Of a stretch of DNA of 64,000 nucleotides, positions 1-7,580 are shown piece after piece. The notes under the pieces are model-generated. The model searched no databases and was not told where the DNA came from. It worked only from the letters and a program-made list of their open reading frames with translations. The stretch's first letter is position 1. Every line of letters starts with the position of its first letter. Position numbers and translations under genes: made by a program. Origin of the DNA: Helicobacter cappadocius. GTDB lineage: Bacteria > Campylobacterota > Campylobacteria > Campylobacterales > Helicobacteraceae. Location of the stretch: contig NZ_JAUYZK010000001.1 in NCBI RefSeq assembly GCF_030688855.1, positions 124,001 through 188,000 on the forward strand, in the 5' to 3' direction.

Positions 1-616
1 TTTTATTATTTTTGACAGGTTGATTAGAATCTACAAACCGATAGGTAATCGCAAAAAGCTCACTCTCAAGCTCTCCCCAAAAATTCAACTCATCAATAGA
101 ATAGATTTTAGTTCCACTTCTCCCGATATTGAGCTTGGTTTGATCTGTGCCTATAGAGAGTGCTTTTTGGTGTGCGTCATCTTGAAAGTCTGAATTTCCA
201 TAGAATTGATTTTGATAAAAATTCTGTGTATCTTGTGAAAAAATCACATCTGTATTGCTAGAACCTACTCGAGAGGTGGCAACATAGTCTATATGAAAAG
301 TTTTGGTGAGAAATCTTTGAAATTTGATATAGCCATCTTTAATTTGATAGCCTACATCTACGCTATCAGAGAGAATATTCAGAAGTGCTTCTAATTTTTG
401 AGATTTTATATTTAAAATAAGTTTTTGATTTTTTAAAAGTTCTTTGATTTGCGAATCTCCATAAACAATACTGAATGAACATTCATTAGCAACCTCTTCA
501 ATAATCTCTTGAGCAGACATATCTTGATGTGTAGAAAGGCTAAATTCCTTATCATTACATAAATCTAAGGCCGATGAAAATGACAATAAAAGTCCTAAAA
601 ATAAGATTTTTTTCAT
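1..616 (-). CDS. Secretin (PilQ/MshL/GspD type), N-terminal part, cut by the window edge
   Basis: About 205 N-terminal residues are present; the gene runs off the left edge. It begins with a signal peptide (MKKILFLGLLLSFSSA) and continues with a short alpha/beta region resembling the N-terminal domains of type II/type IV pilus secretins (residues near CSFSIVYGDS and LEALLNILSDS). The beta-barrel secretin domain that would settle the family is outside the window. The start codon overlaps the stop of the PilP-like gene upstream by one base (TGATG), so the two are probably translationally coupled. In this family the protein forms an outer-membrane ring through which a pilus, pseudopilus or DNA passes. 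The family call rests mainly on its position after PilM/N-, PilO- and PilP-like genes. Confidence 0.6.
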   Translation of the reverse strand, partial: MKKILFLGLLLSFSSALDLCNDKEFSLSTHQDMSAQEIIEEVANECSFSIVYGDSQIKELLKNQKLILNIKSQKLEALLNILSDSVDVGYQIKDGYIKFQRFLTKTFHIDYVATSRVGSSNTDVIFSQDTQNFYQNQFYGNSDFQDDAHQKALSIGTDQTKLNIGRSGTKIYSIDELNFWGELESELFAITYRFVDSNQPVKNNK

Positions 617-1041
617 CACTCCCCTTTTATAATAGGATTTTTATTTATACTAAATAATGCTCTGCTGTTTTTATTTCTAGCGGATTGCACTTTAAAGAGA
701 TTAGATTTTTTGGGGTTAATATATAATCGCAAAACATCATTAGAGCTTTTAATCACAACCAAATCGTTAGCTATCTCAGATATTTTATATTTTAGAAAAT
801 AATCACCCTTTTTATACCACTTTCCATTAATCTTTGCCTTTTTGTTGAATATCATTTCTAAGAAAATTTTTTGAGTGATATTTGGACTAAAAAAATTCTG
901 TATTTTTTGTGGCACAATCACAATAGCAGGAAGCTCAAACTCTTCTCCCGATCCAGCAGAAACACCGATCAAACACAAAATAAAAATATTTCTTAAAGAT
1001 TCCACAATAAAGTTCCTAAATTTGCTAGATGAAGGGTGCAA
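616..1041 (-). CDS. Small exported protein in PilP position of a pseudopilus operon
   Basis: The product has 141 residues with a hydrophobic N-terminal segment (near NIFILCLIGVSAG) that can act as signal peptide or anchor. The rest is periplasmic and rich in lysine, asparagine and beta-prone residues. It lies between a PilO-like gene, which it overlaps by about 50 bases, and the secretin gene, which it overlaps by one base. In type IV pilus operons this slot is held by PilP, the lipoprotein or pilot that connects PilN/PilO to the secretin; GspC plays that part in type II systems. No lipobox cysteine is visible, so it would not be a classical PilP lipoprotein. A later start inside the overlap is possible. 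The role is inferred from context. Confidence 0.5.
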   Translation of the reverse strand: MHPSSSKFRNFIVESLRNIFILCLIGVSAGSGEEFELPAIVIVPQKIQNFFSPNITQKIFLEMIFNKKAKINGKWYKKGDYFLKYKISEIANDLVVIKSSNDVLRLYINPKKSNLFKVQSARNKNSRALFSINKNPIIKGE

Positions 1042-1550
1042 TCAATCCTTTCATTGTTGGGTTTGAGCTCAAGGTCTTGAATAAAAACAAAGTAATGCTC
1101 TTCAATAAGACGAATAAATTCGACAATATCTTCAAATTTTCCATTTATTGTAAATACAATATTCTTATCCTCTAAGATCATATCAGAGACAATATCTAGT
1201 TTTAGATCTTGAGTAAGTCTTGTAATAATACCGAGTATATCGTAGTCTGTTTTTGAAGCCTGTTTGAATACAAAAAGATTTTTTTGTAGGGCTTGAGTTT
1301 TACTAACAATATCTTCTTGAGATGCACTAGGAGATATTTTTTTAAGACGTTGGACATTTTGAGAAAAAATAAATTTTGCTTGTTCATAAGCGTTTTTTTT
1401 ATTATTCAAAAAATCAGCGCTAGGTGGAATGATACAAAGATAAACGATACAAAACATAACTCCAATCGCACTAATCAAAATCAAATAAAGTTCTTTTTTT
1501 GTCCGTGCATCAAGAAATGCATCTAAGTATTTCAAAAAACTATAGAACAT
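993..1550 (-). CDS. PilO/GspM-like inner-membrane assembly protein
   Basis: The product is about 185 residues: a short cytoplasmic N-terminus, one membrane segment (near LYLILISAIGVMFCIVYL), a coiled-coil stretch, and a small ferredoxin-like periplasmic domain at the C-terminus. This is the shape of PilO and GspM, which bind PilN/GspL in the inner-membrane platform. I placed the start at the ATG at 1550 (MFYSFLKY), which overlaps the end of the GspL-like gene by 11 bases; a start further upstream has no better support. No enzymatic motif is visible. Sequence similarity in this family is weak, so the call rests on architecture and gene order. Confidence 0.55.
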   Translation of the reverse strand: MFYSFLKYLDAFLDARTKKELYLILISAIGVMFCIVYLCIIPPSADFLNNKKNAYEQAKFIFSQNVQRLKKISPSASQEDIVSKTQALQKNLFVFKQASKTDYDILGIITRLTQDLKLDIVSDMILEDKNIVFTINGKFEDIVEFIRLIEEHYFVFIQDLELKPNNERIDCTLHLANLGTLLWNL

Positions 1551-2817
1551 TTGAAATCCACACAATCTTTGTCATAAGTGCTTGATTGTTTTTAAAAATT
1601 CCATTGCTATATATTTTTTCATTTTGAAGGGGGGATTTTGTGTTCACTAAAATCAAAGGAGTATTGCTCAAGTCCTGCATAAAATCAACAAGATCTTGTT
1701 CTGACTTACTAGCAATATCAAGCTCTAAAACCTGAATATTTTCCACAATATCGCTTGTGAAATAAAATTTTTTTACAAAGATATCTTTCCCTGCCAAACG
1801 TTTGGATATCTCTGCAATTATATTATAACGTGGGGTATAGGAAGTCTGGATTTTTTGCAAAGAATGGAGATGATTTTGTAATTGATTTTGAGCTTTTGTT
1901 TGCTCAAAAACAGTCGTATTATTTTTACTAGAAGTATTTATGGATTGGAGAATTTGATTGTTTTGTAATTGGAGGGATTTAATTTGATGATTGAGATAAA
2001 TTCCATAACCTATTTTGCCCAATGGCAACAATAACATCAATCCAACAAAACAAGCAATCTTTATTAGCATTGAAAATGTTTTACTTCCTTTTAGAGGATG
2101 ATTATCCAAGCAGTGCAAAATTGGCAAATCTTGACTTTTTTGTTTTTGAAAATATTCAAAACAAAGATATGGCAATGGGTGAGAACTTTTGGTAATTTCG
2201 CTCAAGGAATATATCGGAATATCTGCCTCAAAATTCTTACTTCCATTGCAAACAAGTAGAGATATTTTTGAATAGATCGTTTGAATATAATGCAATGCCC
2301 TATCAATATCTTCTTGTCCGACAATAAAAGTATGATAAACAAAATTACCTTGATAATAAAAAACAAGACTATCTTCAAATAAAAATAGGCTCGATTCCCT
2401 ATATTTATCTTCCAAAGCCATAGGCAAAAAAATATCAGGAATAAAAAAACTAACTGGAATATCTAAGTCGTGTTTGATGGTATTTTTCTCATATCTAATT
2501 TCTTGATTTTTTGCATAGATATGATAGATAAACTCTAAGGACTTTTCTTCTACAATATAACTAAAAATATAGTCTTTTTGTGGTTGAAAAAAACCTTCTT
2601 GAATACATTTAGCATATAAATAGTCTCTTATATTTGAGACTTTAAATAAGTCAGTTTTTTTGATATTTAACTGATATTTTAAAAGCTCTCTAGCCTTTAT
2701 GTCGGTGATAAAGACATCATTTTTAGAAATTTTCGCAGGATTTAAGTCAATATCAAAATATAAGTTAGTTTGTTTTTCTAGATAAATAATATTACTTTTT
2801 TTATTCATAGGAATCAT
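1540..2817 (-). CDS. GspL-like / PilM-PilN-like inner-membrane platform protein
   Basis: The product has 425 residues. A cytoplasmic N-terminal half of about 240 residues precedes one membrane segment (near IACFVGLMLLLPLGKIGYGIYL). A coiled coil rich in Gln and Asn (residues about 280-330) and a small periplasmic alpha/beta domain follow. This matches GspL, in which an actin-like cytoplasmic domain is fused to a PilN-like periplasmic domain, or a fused PilM-PilN. In such systems it links the secretion ATPase to the pseudopilus machinery. No ATPase gene lies in this window. The 66-base gap upstream (2818-2883) is the only sizeable gap between ccoN and the left edge and may hold a secondary promoter. 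Confidence 0.6.
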   Translation of the reverse strand: MIPMNKKSNIIYLEKQTNLYFDIDLNPAKISKNDVFITDIKARELLKYQLNIKKTDLFKVSNIRDYLYAKCIQEGFFQPQKDYIFSYIVEEKSLEFIYHIYAKNQEIRYEKNTIKHDLDIPVSFFIPDIFLPMALEDKYRESSLFLFEDSLVFYYQGNFVYHTFIVGQEDIDRALHYIQTIYSKISLLVCNGSKNFEADIPIYSLSEITKSSHPLPYLCFEYFQKQKSQDLPILHCLDNHPLKGSKTFSMLIKIACFVGLMLLLPLGKIGYGIYLNHQIKSLQLQNNQILQSINTSSKNNTTVFEQTKAQNQLQNHLHSLQKIQTSYTPRYNIIAEISKRLAGKDIFVKKFYFTSDIVENIQVLELDIASKSEQDLVDFMQDLSNTPLILVNTKSPLQNEKIYSNGIFKNNQALMTKIVWISNVL

Positions 2818-2883
2818 TATGATAATACCTTATAATAAAATCAATTCAGTATTATTTCAATTTTTTACTTAAAAATATATATT

Positions 2884-3303
2884 TTACAAATCTGGTTTTT
2901 TCTCTGTAAGTAAATACGTTCTAGCCAATGTCCTTTGGACTTGTGATGTTCGGAGATTTATAGCTTGTATATAAATATGTATCTCATAGCCATCATCTAT
3001 GTCAAAAAGATTGTATCCTCCCTTATATTCTTTATCAAATATAAACTCATCATTATCACATTGTTCTTTGGTCAAAGTCTTTAGACATAATTTTGCCATT
3101 TCTAAAATACTTTGAACATAAAGGGATGACTGATACTTTAAATGTGAATTACTCATAGCATCTATACGTACTCCTTGCATTCTTAGTGAAGCCGTAGAAA
3201 TATAAGCAACTGCCAACAAAACCATCAAAGCATAAAAAAGTCCTTGTGCCTTTGAATATTTCAAAAAACCTCTTGAATAAAAAAATTTCTTGAATAATTT
3301 CAT
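2884..3303 (-). CDS. Pseudopilin-like membrane protein, GspK position
   Basis: From the ATG at 3303 the product has 139 residues (start MKLFKKFF). A hydrophobic segment (near GLFYALMVLLAVAYISTASL) follows a basic N-terminus, and the remainder is periplasmic with two cysteines (near LCLKTL and EQCDND). A longer reading frame exists upstream but would overlap the preceding pseudopilin gene by 110 bases, so the shorter form is preferred. The segment lacks the Glu at +5 typical of major pseudopilins, a feature known from GspK, the tip minor pseudopilin. With GspI- and GspJ-like neighbours, GspK is the natural reading, but the sequence alone does not prove it. Confidence 0.45.
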   Translation of the reverse strand: MKLFKKFFYSRGFLKYSKAQGLFYALMVLLAVAYISTASLRMQGVRIDAMSNSHLKYQSSLYVQSILEMAKLCLKTLTKEQCDNDEFIFDKEYKGGYNLFDIDDGYEIHIYIQAINLRTSQVQRTLARTYLLTEKKPDL

Positions 3304-3307
3304 TTCT

Positions 3308-3805
3308 TCAAAAATAAAGCAATCGAATAAATTTGTATCTACACAATGTTTTTTTCTTTGGCTTTGTACACAATCTGATTTTAAATATATTATCCATCCG
3401 CATAATTTCAAACTCATCTACTCCATCAAGCATCAAAAATCCATCAAAATACAAAGAATTTTGATTCAAAGTTAATGTGTGAGAAGTTTTAAGTGAAGAT
3501 CCTAAGGTATCTTTCAAAGAGGGTTTTGAATCCAAAAAATCACTATCCCAAGACATAAAATTTTTGCCATAACTGATAGAGTTTTTTGACGCTTCCAAAA
3601 GATAAGCCTCTAGTGCATCAAGAGTATTGTTCATTTGCAACTCAAGACTTAGAGCACGTGAATGCTTTATATTGTCTTCTTGGATGTAAAAAAGTATTTT
3701 TGCACTCAAGATCAAAACCACTCCCAATACCATAAGACCAAGCACAATCTCGACCAAAACAAAAGCACCACGAATTCCTGTAGATGCCCTATCATAGATT
3801 ATCAT
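3308..3805 (-). CDS. Prepilin-type N-terminal methylation domain protein (GspJ-like pseudopilin)
   Basis: The product has 165 residues with a clear class III prepilin signal. A short basic leader ends in Gly, followed by AFVLVEIVLGLMVLG with Glu at +5, the cleavage and methylation site for a prepilin peptidase. The C-terminal domain (residues 40-165) is globular with two cysteines near the end (LCTKPKKKTLC). Length and position fit a minor pseudopilin such as GspJ. It overlaps the GspI-like gene by 14 bases and is followed after 4 bases by the GspK-like gene, so it is in one operon with them. No prepilin peptidase gene is in the window. Confidence 0.7.
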   Translation of the reverse strand: MIIYDRASTGIRGAFVLVEIVLGLMVLGVVLILSAKILFYIQEDNIKHSRALSLELQMNNTLDALEAYLLEASKNSISYGKNFMSWDSDFLDSKPSLKDTLGSSLKTSHTLTLNQNSLYFDGFLMLDGVDEFEIMRMDNIFKIRLCTKPKKKTLCRYKFIRLLYF

Positions 3806-4151
3806 TTGTTTTCTCTAAGATAATATTAGGAATAAAATACTGATAGGTTATACCTATTGTAGGTGATTGTATCAAAACCCCTTTATAAATATACCCATTT
3901 TTCGACTCTATTGAAAAATCATTTGCATTGGTTTTTGAGATAATAGCTTCTTCCATCAGTTCTTGTGCTTGATACAAAGGGCTCTGATTAAAGACATTAT
4001 TTTTGATTCTTTGCTGATAAATCTTATAAAATAAATTAAATCCTATACCTAAAATAACAATAGCCATCAACAATTCAATAGTAACATAGGCTTTATGGAT
4101 GTTTTGCTGCAAAGAACTCTTTTTCCAGAGTGATTGTTTTATCCACTCCAT
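3792..4151 (-). CDS. Prepilin-type N-terminal methylation domain protein (GspI-like pseudopilin)
   Basis: The product has about 119 residues. The prepilin motif reads HKA followed by YVTIELLMAIVILG, with cleavage after Ala and Glu at +5. From the ATG at 4151 the leader is 21 residues and the gene overlaps the FixH-like gene by 59 bases. A TTG at 4112, preceded by GAG, would give a more usual leader of about 8 residues and a 20-base overlap, so the true start is uncertain. The short C-terminal domain fits GspI. The overlap with the last cbb3-linked gene shows that pseudopilin translation continues from the respiratory operon. Confidence 0.65.
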   Translation of the reverse strand: MEWIKQSLWKKSSLQQNIHKAYVTIELLMAIVILGIGFNLFYKIYQQRIKNNVFNQSPLYQAQELMEEAIISKTNANDFSIESKNGYIYKGVLIQSPTIGITYQYFIPNIILEKTNDNL

Positions 4152-4764
4152 CTTGATTATATGATATTTCTAAACTCACACGCCATCTACCCTCCAAAAT
4201 CTGCTTAGAATCTTTTGAGAGTGTGAGATTAAAATCCCTGCTCACACAACTCATTTTATCACACTCCAACTCCCCTATATCCATTTTTTCTTTAGCATAA
4301 TAACGTTGCAAAAAAACTATTGTTCTTATATTTGAAATAGGAGAAGATGAGAAGTCCCCAGATGTAGAATTTTTAGAAGACTTTGATACCGCTTTTGGAA
4401 CAAAATCTACATAGATTTTATTGGGCTTATCAGTAAATAACTGTGCTTTTTGATTTTTCTTTTCATCAGCAAGTCTTGAACCATTCCCTTTTATTTCATA
4501 ATTCATTAGTGGCTGATTTTCCAATCTAGCTAGAGGCTTTTGATTTACATCTATGTAGATAGAATATTGAGCCTGAAACGCTTTAGTATTCTTTATGATT
4601 GGGTTAATATCTTTTTCAACCTGTTGATATTTTTTTCCACCATAAGCAATTTCTTCAAGATCTGGATGCCCAGAAGACAAAACCACAAGTCTCACCAATA
4701 AAACCACACCAATAACAATCACTGCCAAAATACCAAAAGGCCATAAATTAAGTTTCTTTTTCAT
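4093..4764 (-). CDS. FixH-like membrane-anchored protein of the cbb3 oxidase operon
   Basis: The product has 223 residues. One membrane segment near the N-terminus (LWPFGILAVIVIGVVLLVRLVVL) is followed by a sequence compatible with the FixH family (WP at the membrane entry, then KYQQVEKDINPIIKNT). The rest is a periplasmic domain with a Lys/Ser-rich linker (near SKSSKNSTSG) and two cysteines (LECDKMSCV). FixH/CcoH helps assembly or stability of cbb3 oxidase. The position a few genes after ccoP supports this; C. jejuni and H. pylori carry a similar protein there. A ribosome binding site (GAGG) precedes the ATG. FixH membership is moderate: the protein is longer than typical FixH. Confidence 0.55.
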   Translation of the reverse strand: MKKKLNLWPFGILAVIVIGVVLLVRLVVLSSGHPDLEEIAYGGKKYQQVEKDINPIIKNTKAFQAQYSIYIDVNQKPLARLENQPLMNYEIKGNGSRLADEKKNQKAQLFTDKPNKIYVDFVPKAVSKSSKNSTSGDFSSSPISNIRTIVFLQRYYAKEKMDIGELECDKMSCVSRDFNLTLSKDSKQILEGRWRVSLEISYNQDGVDKTITLEKEFFAAKHP

Positions 4765-4805
4765 TTTTTCCTCAATGAATGAATTTTAACACAAAAAGCA
4801 AAACT

Positions 4806-5402
4806 TCAAGTTTTTTTCTTTGTGCTACCAAAAAAATAAGCCCACGCAAACAAACCAATCAAGGCAATCAACATTGCCCATATGATATAATGTACTATCT
4901 CTCTAGATTCATCTTTGGGAAAATTTTCATCAAATTTTATGCCATATTTATCGCTGATTTTATCAGCAATAATCGAATACACATTCAAAATAGCTGCAGA
5001 GATAGAATTAGGGGTAAATTCAGAATCTTTCTTGGGGTCGGGTAAAAGAGGAGCCATATATTCAAAAAACATTTTTTCAGTATCAAAAGTAGATCTAGCA
5101 TCATCACTTAAAACTATATCAACTTTTTTTGACTTGGCAAAAAAGAATATAACACTATAAGGAGGAGTTAGTTTTGAGAGAATATGATCTTGATATTCCA
5201 TCCTATCTTTTTTTGTAGAAAGTTCAACCGTATCAACCACATCTACATACAGAGAAAAGCCCGTTTTATGCTTTATTTCAGTGGAAAGCTTATTGACAAA
5301 ATCTACTGATTTTGGAACAAAAAGACCACCCTGATTATCTAGAACAAAGACTTCCCCCATAAGAGGGAAAAGTAAAAAACAGACGAGCCAAAATATTTTC
5401 AC
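4806..5402 (-). CDS. TPM-domain protein (YgcG-like), membrane anchored
   Basis: The product has 198 residues with an N-terminal signal peptide (MKIFWLVCFLLFPLMG), a periplasmic alpha/beta domain and a C-terminal membrane segment (near IIWAMLIALIGLFAWAYF) ending in KKKT. The domain resembles TPM (about residues 30-150), including the hydrophobic strand YSVIFFFAKSKKVDIVLS. TPM proteins have been linked to photosystem II repair and membrane-protein maintenance; their role in Campylobacterota is not established. The start is a GTG at 5402, seven bases after the stop of the small peptide gene 5409-5519. The position inside the cco operon, conserved in relatives, suggests a part in oxidase maturation, which is inference. 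Confidence 0.6.
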   Translation of the reverse strand: MKIFWLVCFLLFPLMGEVFVLDNQGGLFVPKSVDFVNKLSTEIKHKTGFSLYVDVVDTVELSTKKDRMEYQDHILSKLTPPYSVIFFFAKSKKVDIVLSDDARSTFDTEKMFFEYMAPLLPDPKKDSEFTPNSISAAILNVYSIIADKISDKYGIKFDENFPKDESREIVHYIIWAMLIALIGLFAWAYFFGSTKKKT

Positions 5403-5408
5403 TTGTTG

Positions 5409-5519
5409 CTATACCAAGAATAAAAATAAATTTGGGACAAAAGGAATGACGATTGCCATAATAATGGTTAAAACAATAAAAAAGGCTAAGATTTTTTCAA
5501 GTCCTGTGAATTTCATCAT
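5409..5519 (-). CDS. 36-residue single-pass membrane peptide in the cco operon
   Basis: A short frame encodes M(M)KFTGLEKILAFFIVLT and continues hydrophobic to FLFLV. It is almost entirely one membrane helix with a proline kink. It has an excellent ribosome binding site (AAGGAG), and its initiation region AAGGAGTAAATGATGAA is identical to that of the DUF4006 gene just upstream, which argues strongly that it is translated. Spacing favours the second ATG at 5516. It fills the otherwise empty 124-base space between the DUF4006 gene and the TPM gene. C. jejuni has a comparably placed small gene as far as I recall. Function unknown; an accessory subunit or assembly factor of the oxidase is plausible. 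Confidence 0.65.
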   Translation of the reverse strand: MMKFTGLEKILAFFIVLTIIMAIVIPFVPNLFLFLV

Positions 5520-5526
5520 TTACTCC

Positions 5527-5730
5527 TTATTGCTCTATTTTGTAATGATTGACATTTTCTTTGCTTTTCATCTTAATACTGGCTTGATTGTCAATTTTAT
5601 AATAGTTGGTAGCTTGAGATTTTTGAACATTTACTGCCGCATAACCAAGTCCAACGGCTAAGCCTACAACCAAAAGAACAGCGACTATATACCCTAATAA
5701 TCCATTGATTCCAAATAGTCCATTCATCAT
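5527..5730 (-). CDS. DUF4006 small membrane protein
   Basis: The product has 67 residues. It begins MMNGLFGINGLLGYIV and has one glycine-rich membrane helix, followed by a short charged periplasmic or cytoplasmic tail with a repeated NxYKI element (NYYKIDNQ and NHYKIEQ). This is the DUF4006 family, found almost only in Campylobacterota directly after ccoP. It starts 7 bases after the ccoP stop with a strong AAGGAG site, and its own stop codon lies within the ribosome binding region of the next small gene, so the two are coupled. The function is unknown; the conserved position suggests a role in cbb3 oxidase. Confidence 0.8.
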   Translation of the reverse strand: MMNGLFGINGLLGYIVAVLLVVGLAVGLGYAAVNVQKSQATNYYKIDNQASIKMKSKENVNHYKIEQ

Positions 5731-5737
5731 TTACTCC

Positions 5738-6652
5738 TTACTCATCACTTAAAGGTTGCAAAGAACCTATATAAGCAGCAATTGCCTTTATCTGTGTATC
5801 TGTAAAATTTCGATACGCAAAAGAAGGCATTTCGCCTATATTTCCTTTTTTGCCGTGTTCTAAAACATTTTTAACAAAATCAAAAGTTCCATATTTTCTC
5901 AAATCAGCCGCAAATCCATCGATTCCATTGGCATTTCCGCTACCATCAGGTCCATGACAACTCGCACAATTATCATCAAACGCTTTTTTGCCTTTTTTAA
6001 TTTCATCTTGAATGGCTAATTTTTTATCAGAATCTTTAATGTCATTGATATTTTTCTTCTTATCAGAGAGTACATTCATCACATAAACAGCTATAGCTTT
6101 TGCATCTTCTTTGCTAATAGCTCCTTCAAAAGATGGCATATCTCCTGCCATATATCCCAATCCTGCACTTCCATGCTCAATGGTGTAAATAATGCCTTCT
6201 TCCTTGCCCCATCGATGAAGATTTTGAGCCTTCCCATGCATTCCTTCAGCATCAATGCCATGACACTGAGAACACTGAACCAAAAATATACCTTCACCCA
6301 TTTGCACAAGATCGGTATTATCTAGATTTTGCCATTTTTCTTCAAACTTTTTGTTATGAGCATCAACCTGTTGATTATAATCCCCAATCTGAGAATAAGA
6401 ATTCAAAGGATACCCCACAAATATATACCAAAAACCCCAAACAATCAAAGCTAAAAAGCACACAGCCCATCCAACAGGAAGATTGTTTTTAAATTCTGCA
6501 ATCCCATCCCATTTATGATCTGTTAGCTCACCTTCAGCCTTTGAGTCACGCATTTTCTTTATCAACGAACCAGCGATAAATATGGTTAATACCAAAATAA
6601 CTATCGCGGCAATTAATGCAAATAAATTTACATTATCGCTTAACCATCCCAT
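5738..6652 (-). CDS. ccoP: Cytochrome c oxidase cbb3-type subunit III, diheme
   Basis: The product has 304 residues. Two N-terminal membrane segments are seen (near VNLFALIAAIVILVLTIFIAG and LPVGWAVCFLALIVWGFWYIF). Two periplasmic c-type cytochrome domains follow, with heme motifs CSQCH (about residue 129) and CASCH (about residue 229). Distal Met ligands are likely in GDMPSF and GEMPSF. CcoP carries electrons from cytochrome bc1 or soluble cytochrome c to CcoO and CcoN. It lies 10 bases after ccoQ with a proper ribosome binding site. The length is usual for Campylobacterota. Confidence 0.96.
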   Translation of the reverse strand: MGWLSDNVNLFALIAAIVILVLTIFIAGSLIKKMRDSKAEGELTDHKWDGIAEFKNNLPVGWAVCFLALIVWGFWYIFVGYPLNSYSQIGDYNQQVDAHNKKFEEKWQNLDNTDLVQMGEGIFLVQCSQCHGIDAEGMHGKAQNLHRWGKEEGIIYTIEHGSAGLGYMAGDMPSFEGAISKEDAKAIAVYVMNVLSDKKKNINDIKDSDKKLAIQDEIKKGKKAFDDNCASCHGPDGSGNANGIDGFAADLRKYGTFDFVKNVLEHGKKGNIGEMPSFAYRNFTDTQIKAIAAYIGSLQPLSDE

Positions 6653-6662
6653 AATGTCTCCT

Positions 6663-6875
6663 TTAATTGTTTTGTTTGTTTTCCCTTGGCTCTATCAATT
6701 CATCATCCAAGTTATCTTTAAGTGCTAAATCTGCATATCTCTCATAATCTACAATACCCTTTTTTTGTTTGACATACATACTTACGATATATGTATATAA
6801 AAATATTACAAGCAAAATAGTAGCCACAAAATATGCAATAGCCCTTATAGACTCAAGAGATTCGAGATTCATCAC
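6663..6875 (-). CDS. ccoQ: Cytochrome c oxidase cbb3-type, CcoQ subunit
   Basis: The product has 70 residues: one membrane helix (near AIAYFVATILLVIFLYTYIVSMY) followed by a charged cytoplasmic tail. This is the usual form of CcoQ, which stabilises the cbb3 complex. It sits between ccoO, 7 bases upstream, and ccoP. The tail (DYERYADLALKDNLDDELIE) contains the YxRYAxLAL element typical of Campylobacterota CcoQ. Two adjacent ATG codons are possible starts. Confidence 0.9.
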   Translation of the reverse strand: MMNLESLESIRAIAYFVATILLVIFLYTYIVSMYVKQKKGIVDYERYADLALKDNLDDELIEPRENKQNN

Positions 6876-6882
6876 ATTCTCC

Positions 6883-7566
6883 TTATTTTTTTATCCTGGA
6901 CTGACCAAGACTATTGAGATAGGCTATAAGTGCAACGATTTCTTTGACTTCACCTTTTTCATAAGCTTCTTTGACTTGTTGGTTTTTCATATGACTTACA
7001 ATATCACCTGCTTCTTTCATAAACTCTTCTTTTGCTTGAGTAATATTGCCCAAAGGAACACCATTTTCAGTATCATAAGGAACTCCAAATACAACTTTTT
7101 GTGTATAAGCTTCAGCATAAGCTGTATCAAAATCCACATCTTTTTTAAAGAGATAATGATATGCAGGCATAATAGAACCCGGAACTACGCTCGTAGGCTG
7201 CCACATATGATTTTCGTGCCAATCTGTTGTCCTACTATCGCCCACTCTATGGAGATCAGGTCCTGTTCGTTTAGAACCCCATAAAAAAGGTCTGTCATAA
7301 GCATATTCACCACTAAGGCTATAAGCTCCATATCTATCAGTCTCTGACTGAAAAGGTCTAATAAGCTGTGAATGACAATTGTAACATCCTTCAGAAATAT
7401 AAACTTGTCTTCCTGCAGTCTGCAACACGGTATAAGGTTGCAAACCTTCTATAGGTCTTGAAGATTTCATAAAATCAGGCAAAATCTCTACCAATCCAGC
7501 TACAGAAAATACCAGCAAAAACGCCACCGTAAAAAAGAATGGATTTTTTTCTAACCAACTAAACAT
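6883..7566 (-). CDS. ccoO: Cytochrome c oxidase cbb3-type subunit II, monoheme
   Basis: The product has 227 residues. It has one N-terminal membrane anchor (near FFFTVAFLLVFSVAGLVEI) and a periplasmic cytochrome c domain with a single CYNCH heme motif in the family signature YISEGCYNCHSQLIRPF. Met ligands are probably in GSIMPAYHYLF. It accepts electrons from CcoP and passes them to the CcoN heme-copper centre. It lies 14 bases after ccoN and before ccoQ. The family call is unambiguous. Confidence 0.96.
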   Translation of the reverse strand: MFSWLEKNPFFFTVAFLLVFSVAGLVEILPDFMKSSRPIEGLQPYTVLQTAGRQVYISEGCYNCHSQLIRPFQSETDRYGAYSLSGEYAYDRPFLWGSKRTGPDLHRVGDSRTTDWHENHMWQPTSVVPGSIMPAYHYLFKKDVDFDTAYAEAYTQKVVFGVPYDTENGVPLGNITQAKEEFMKEAGDIVSHMKNQQVKEAYEKGEVKEIVALIAYLNSLGQSRIKK

Positions 7567-7580
7567 AATTTACCCCCTTA

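Noticed and set aside
6769-7284. 171-codon plus-strand frame opposite ccoO and ccoQ
   Set aside because: Antisense to two unmistakable genes; the translation is an artefact of AT-rich codon use.
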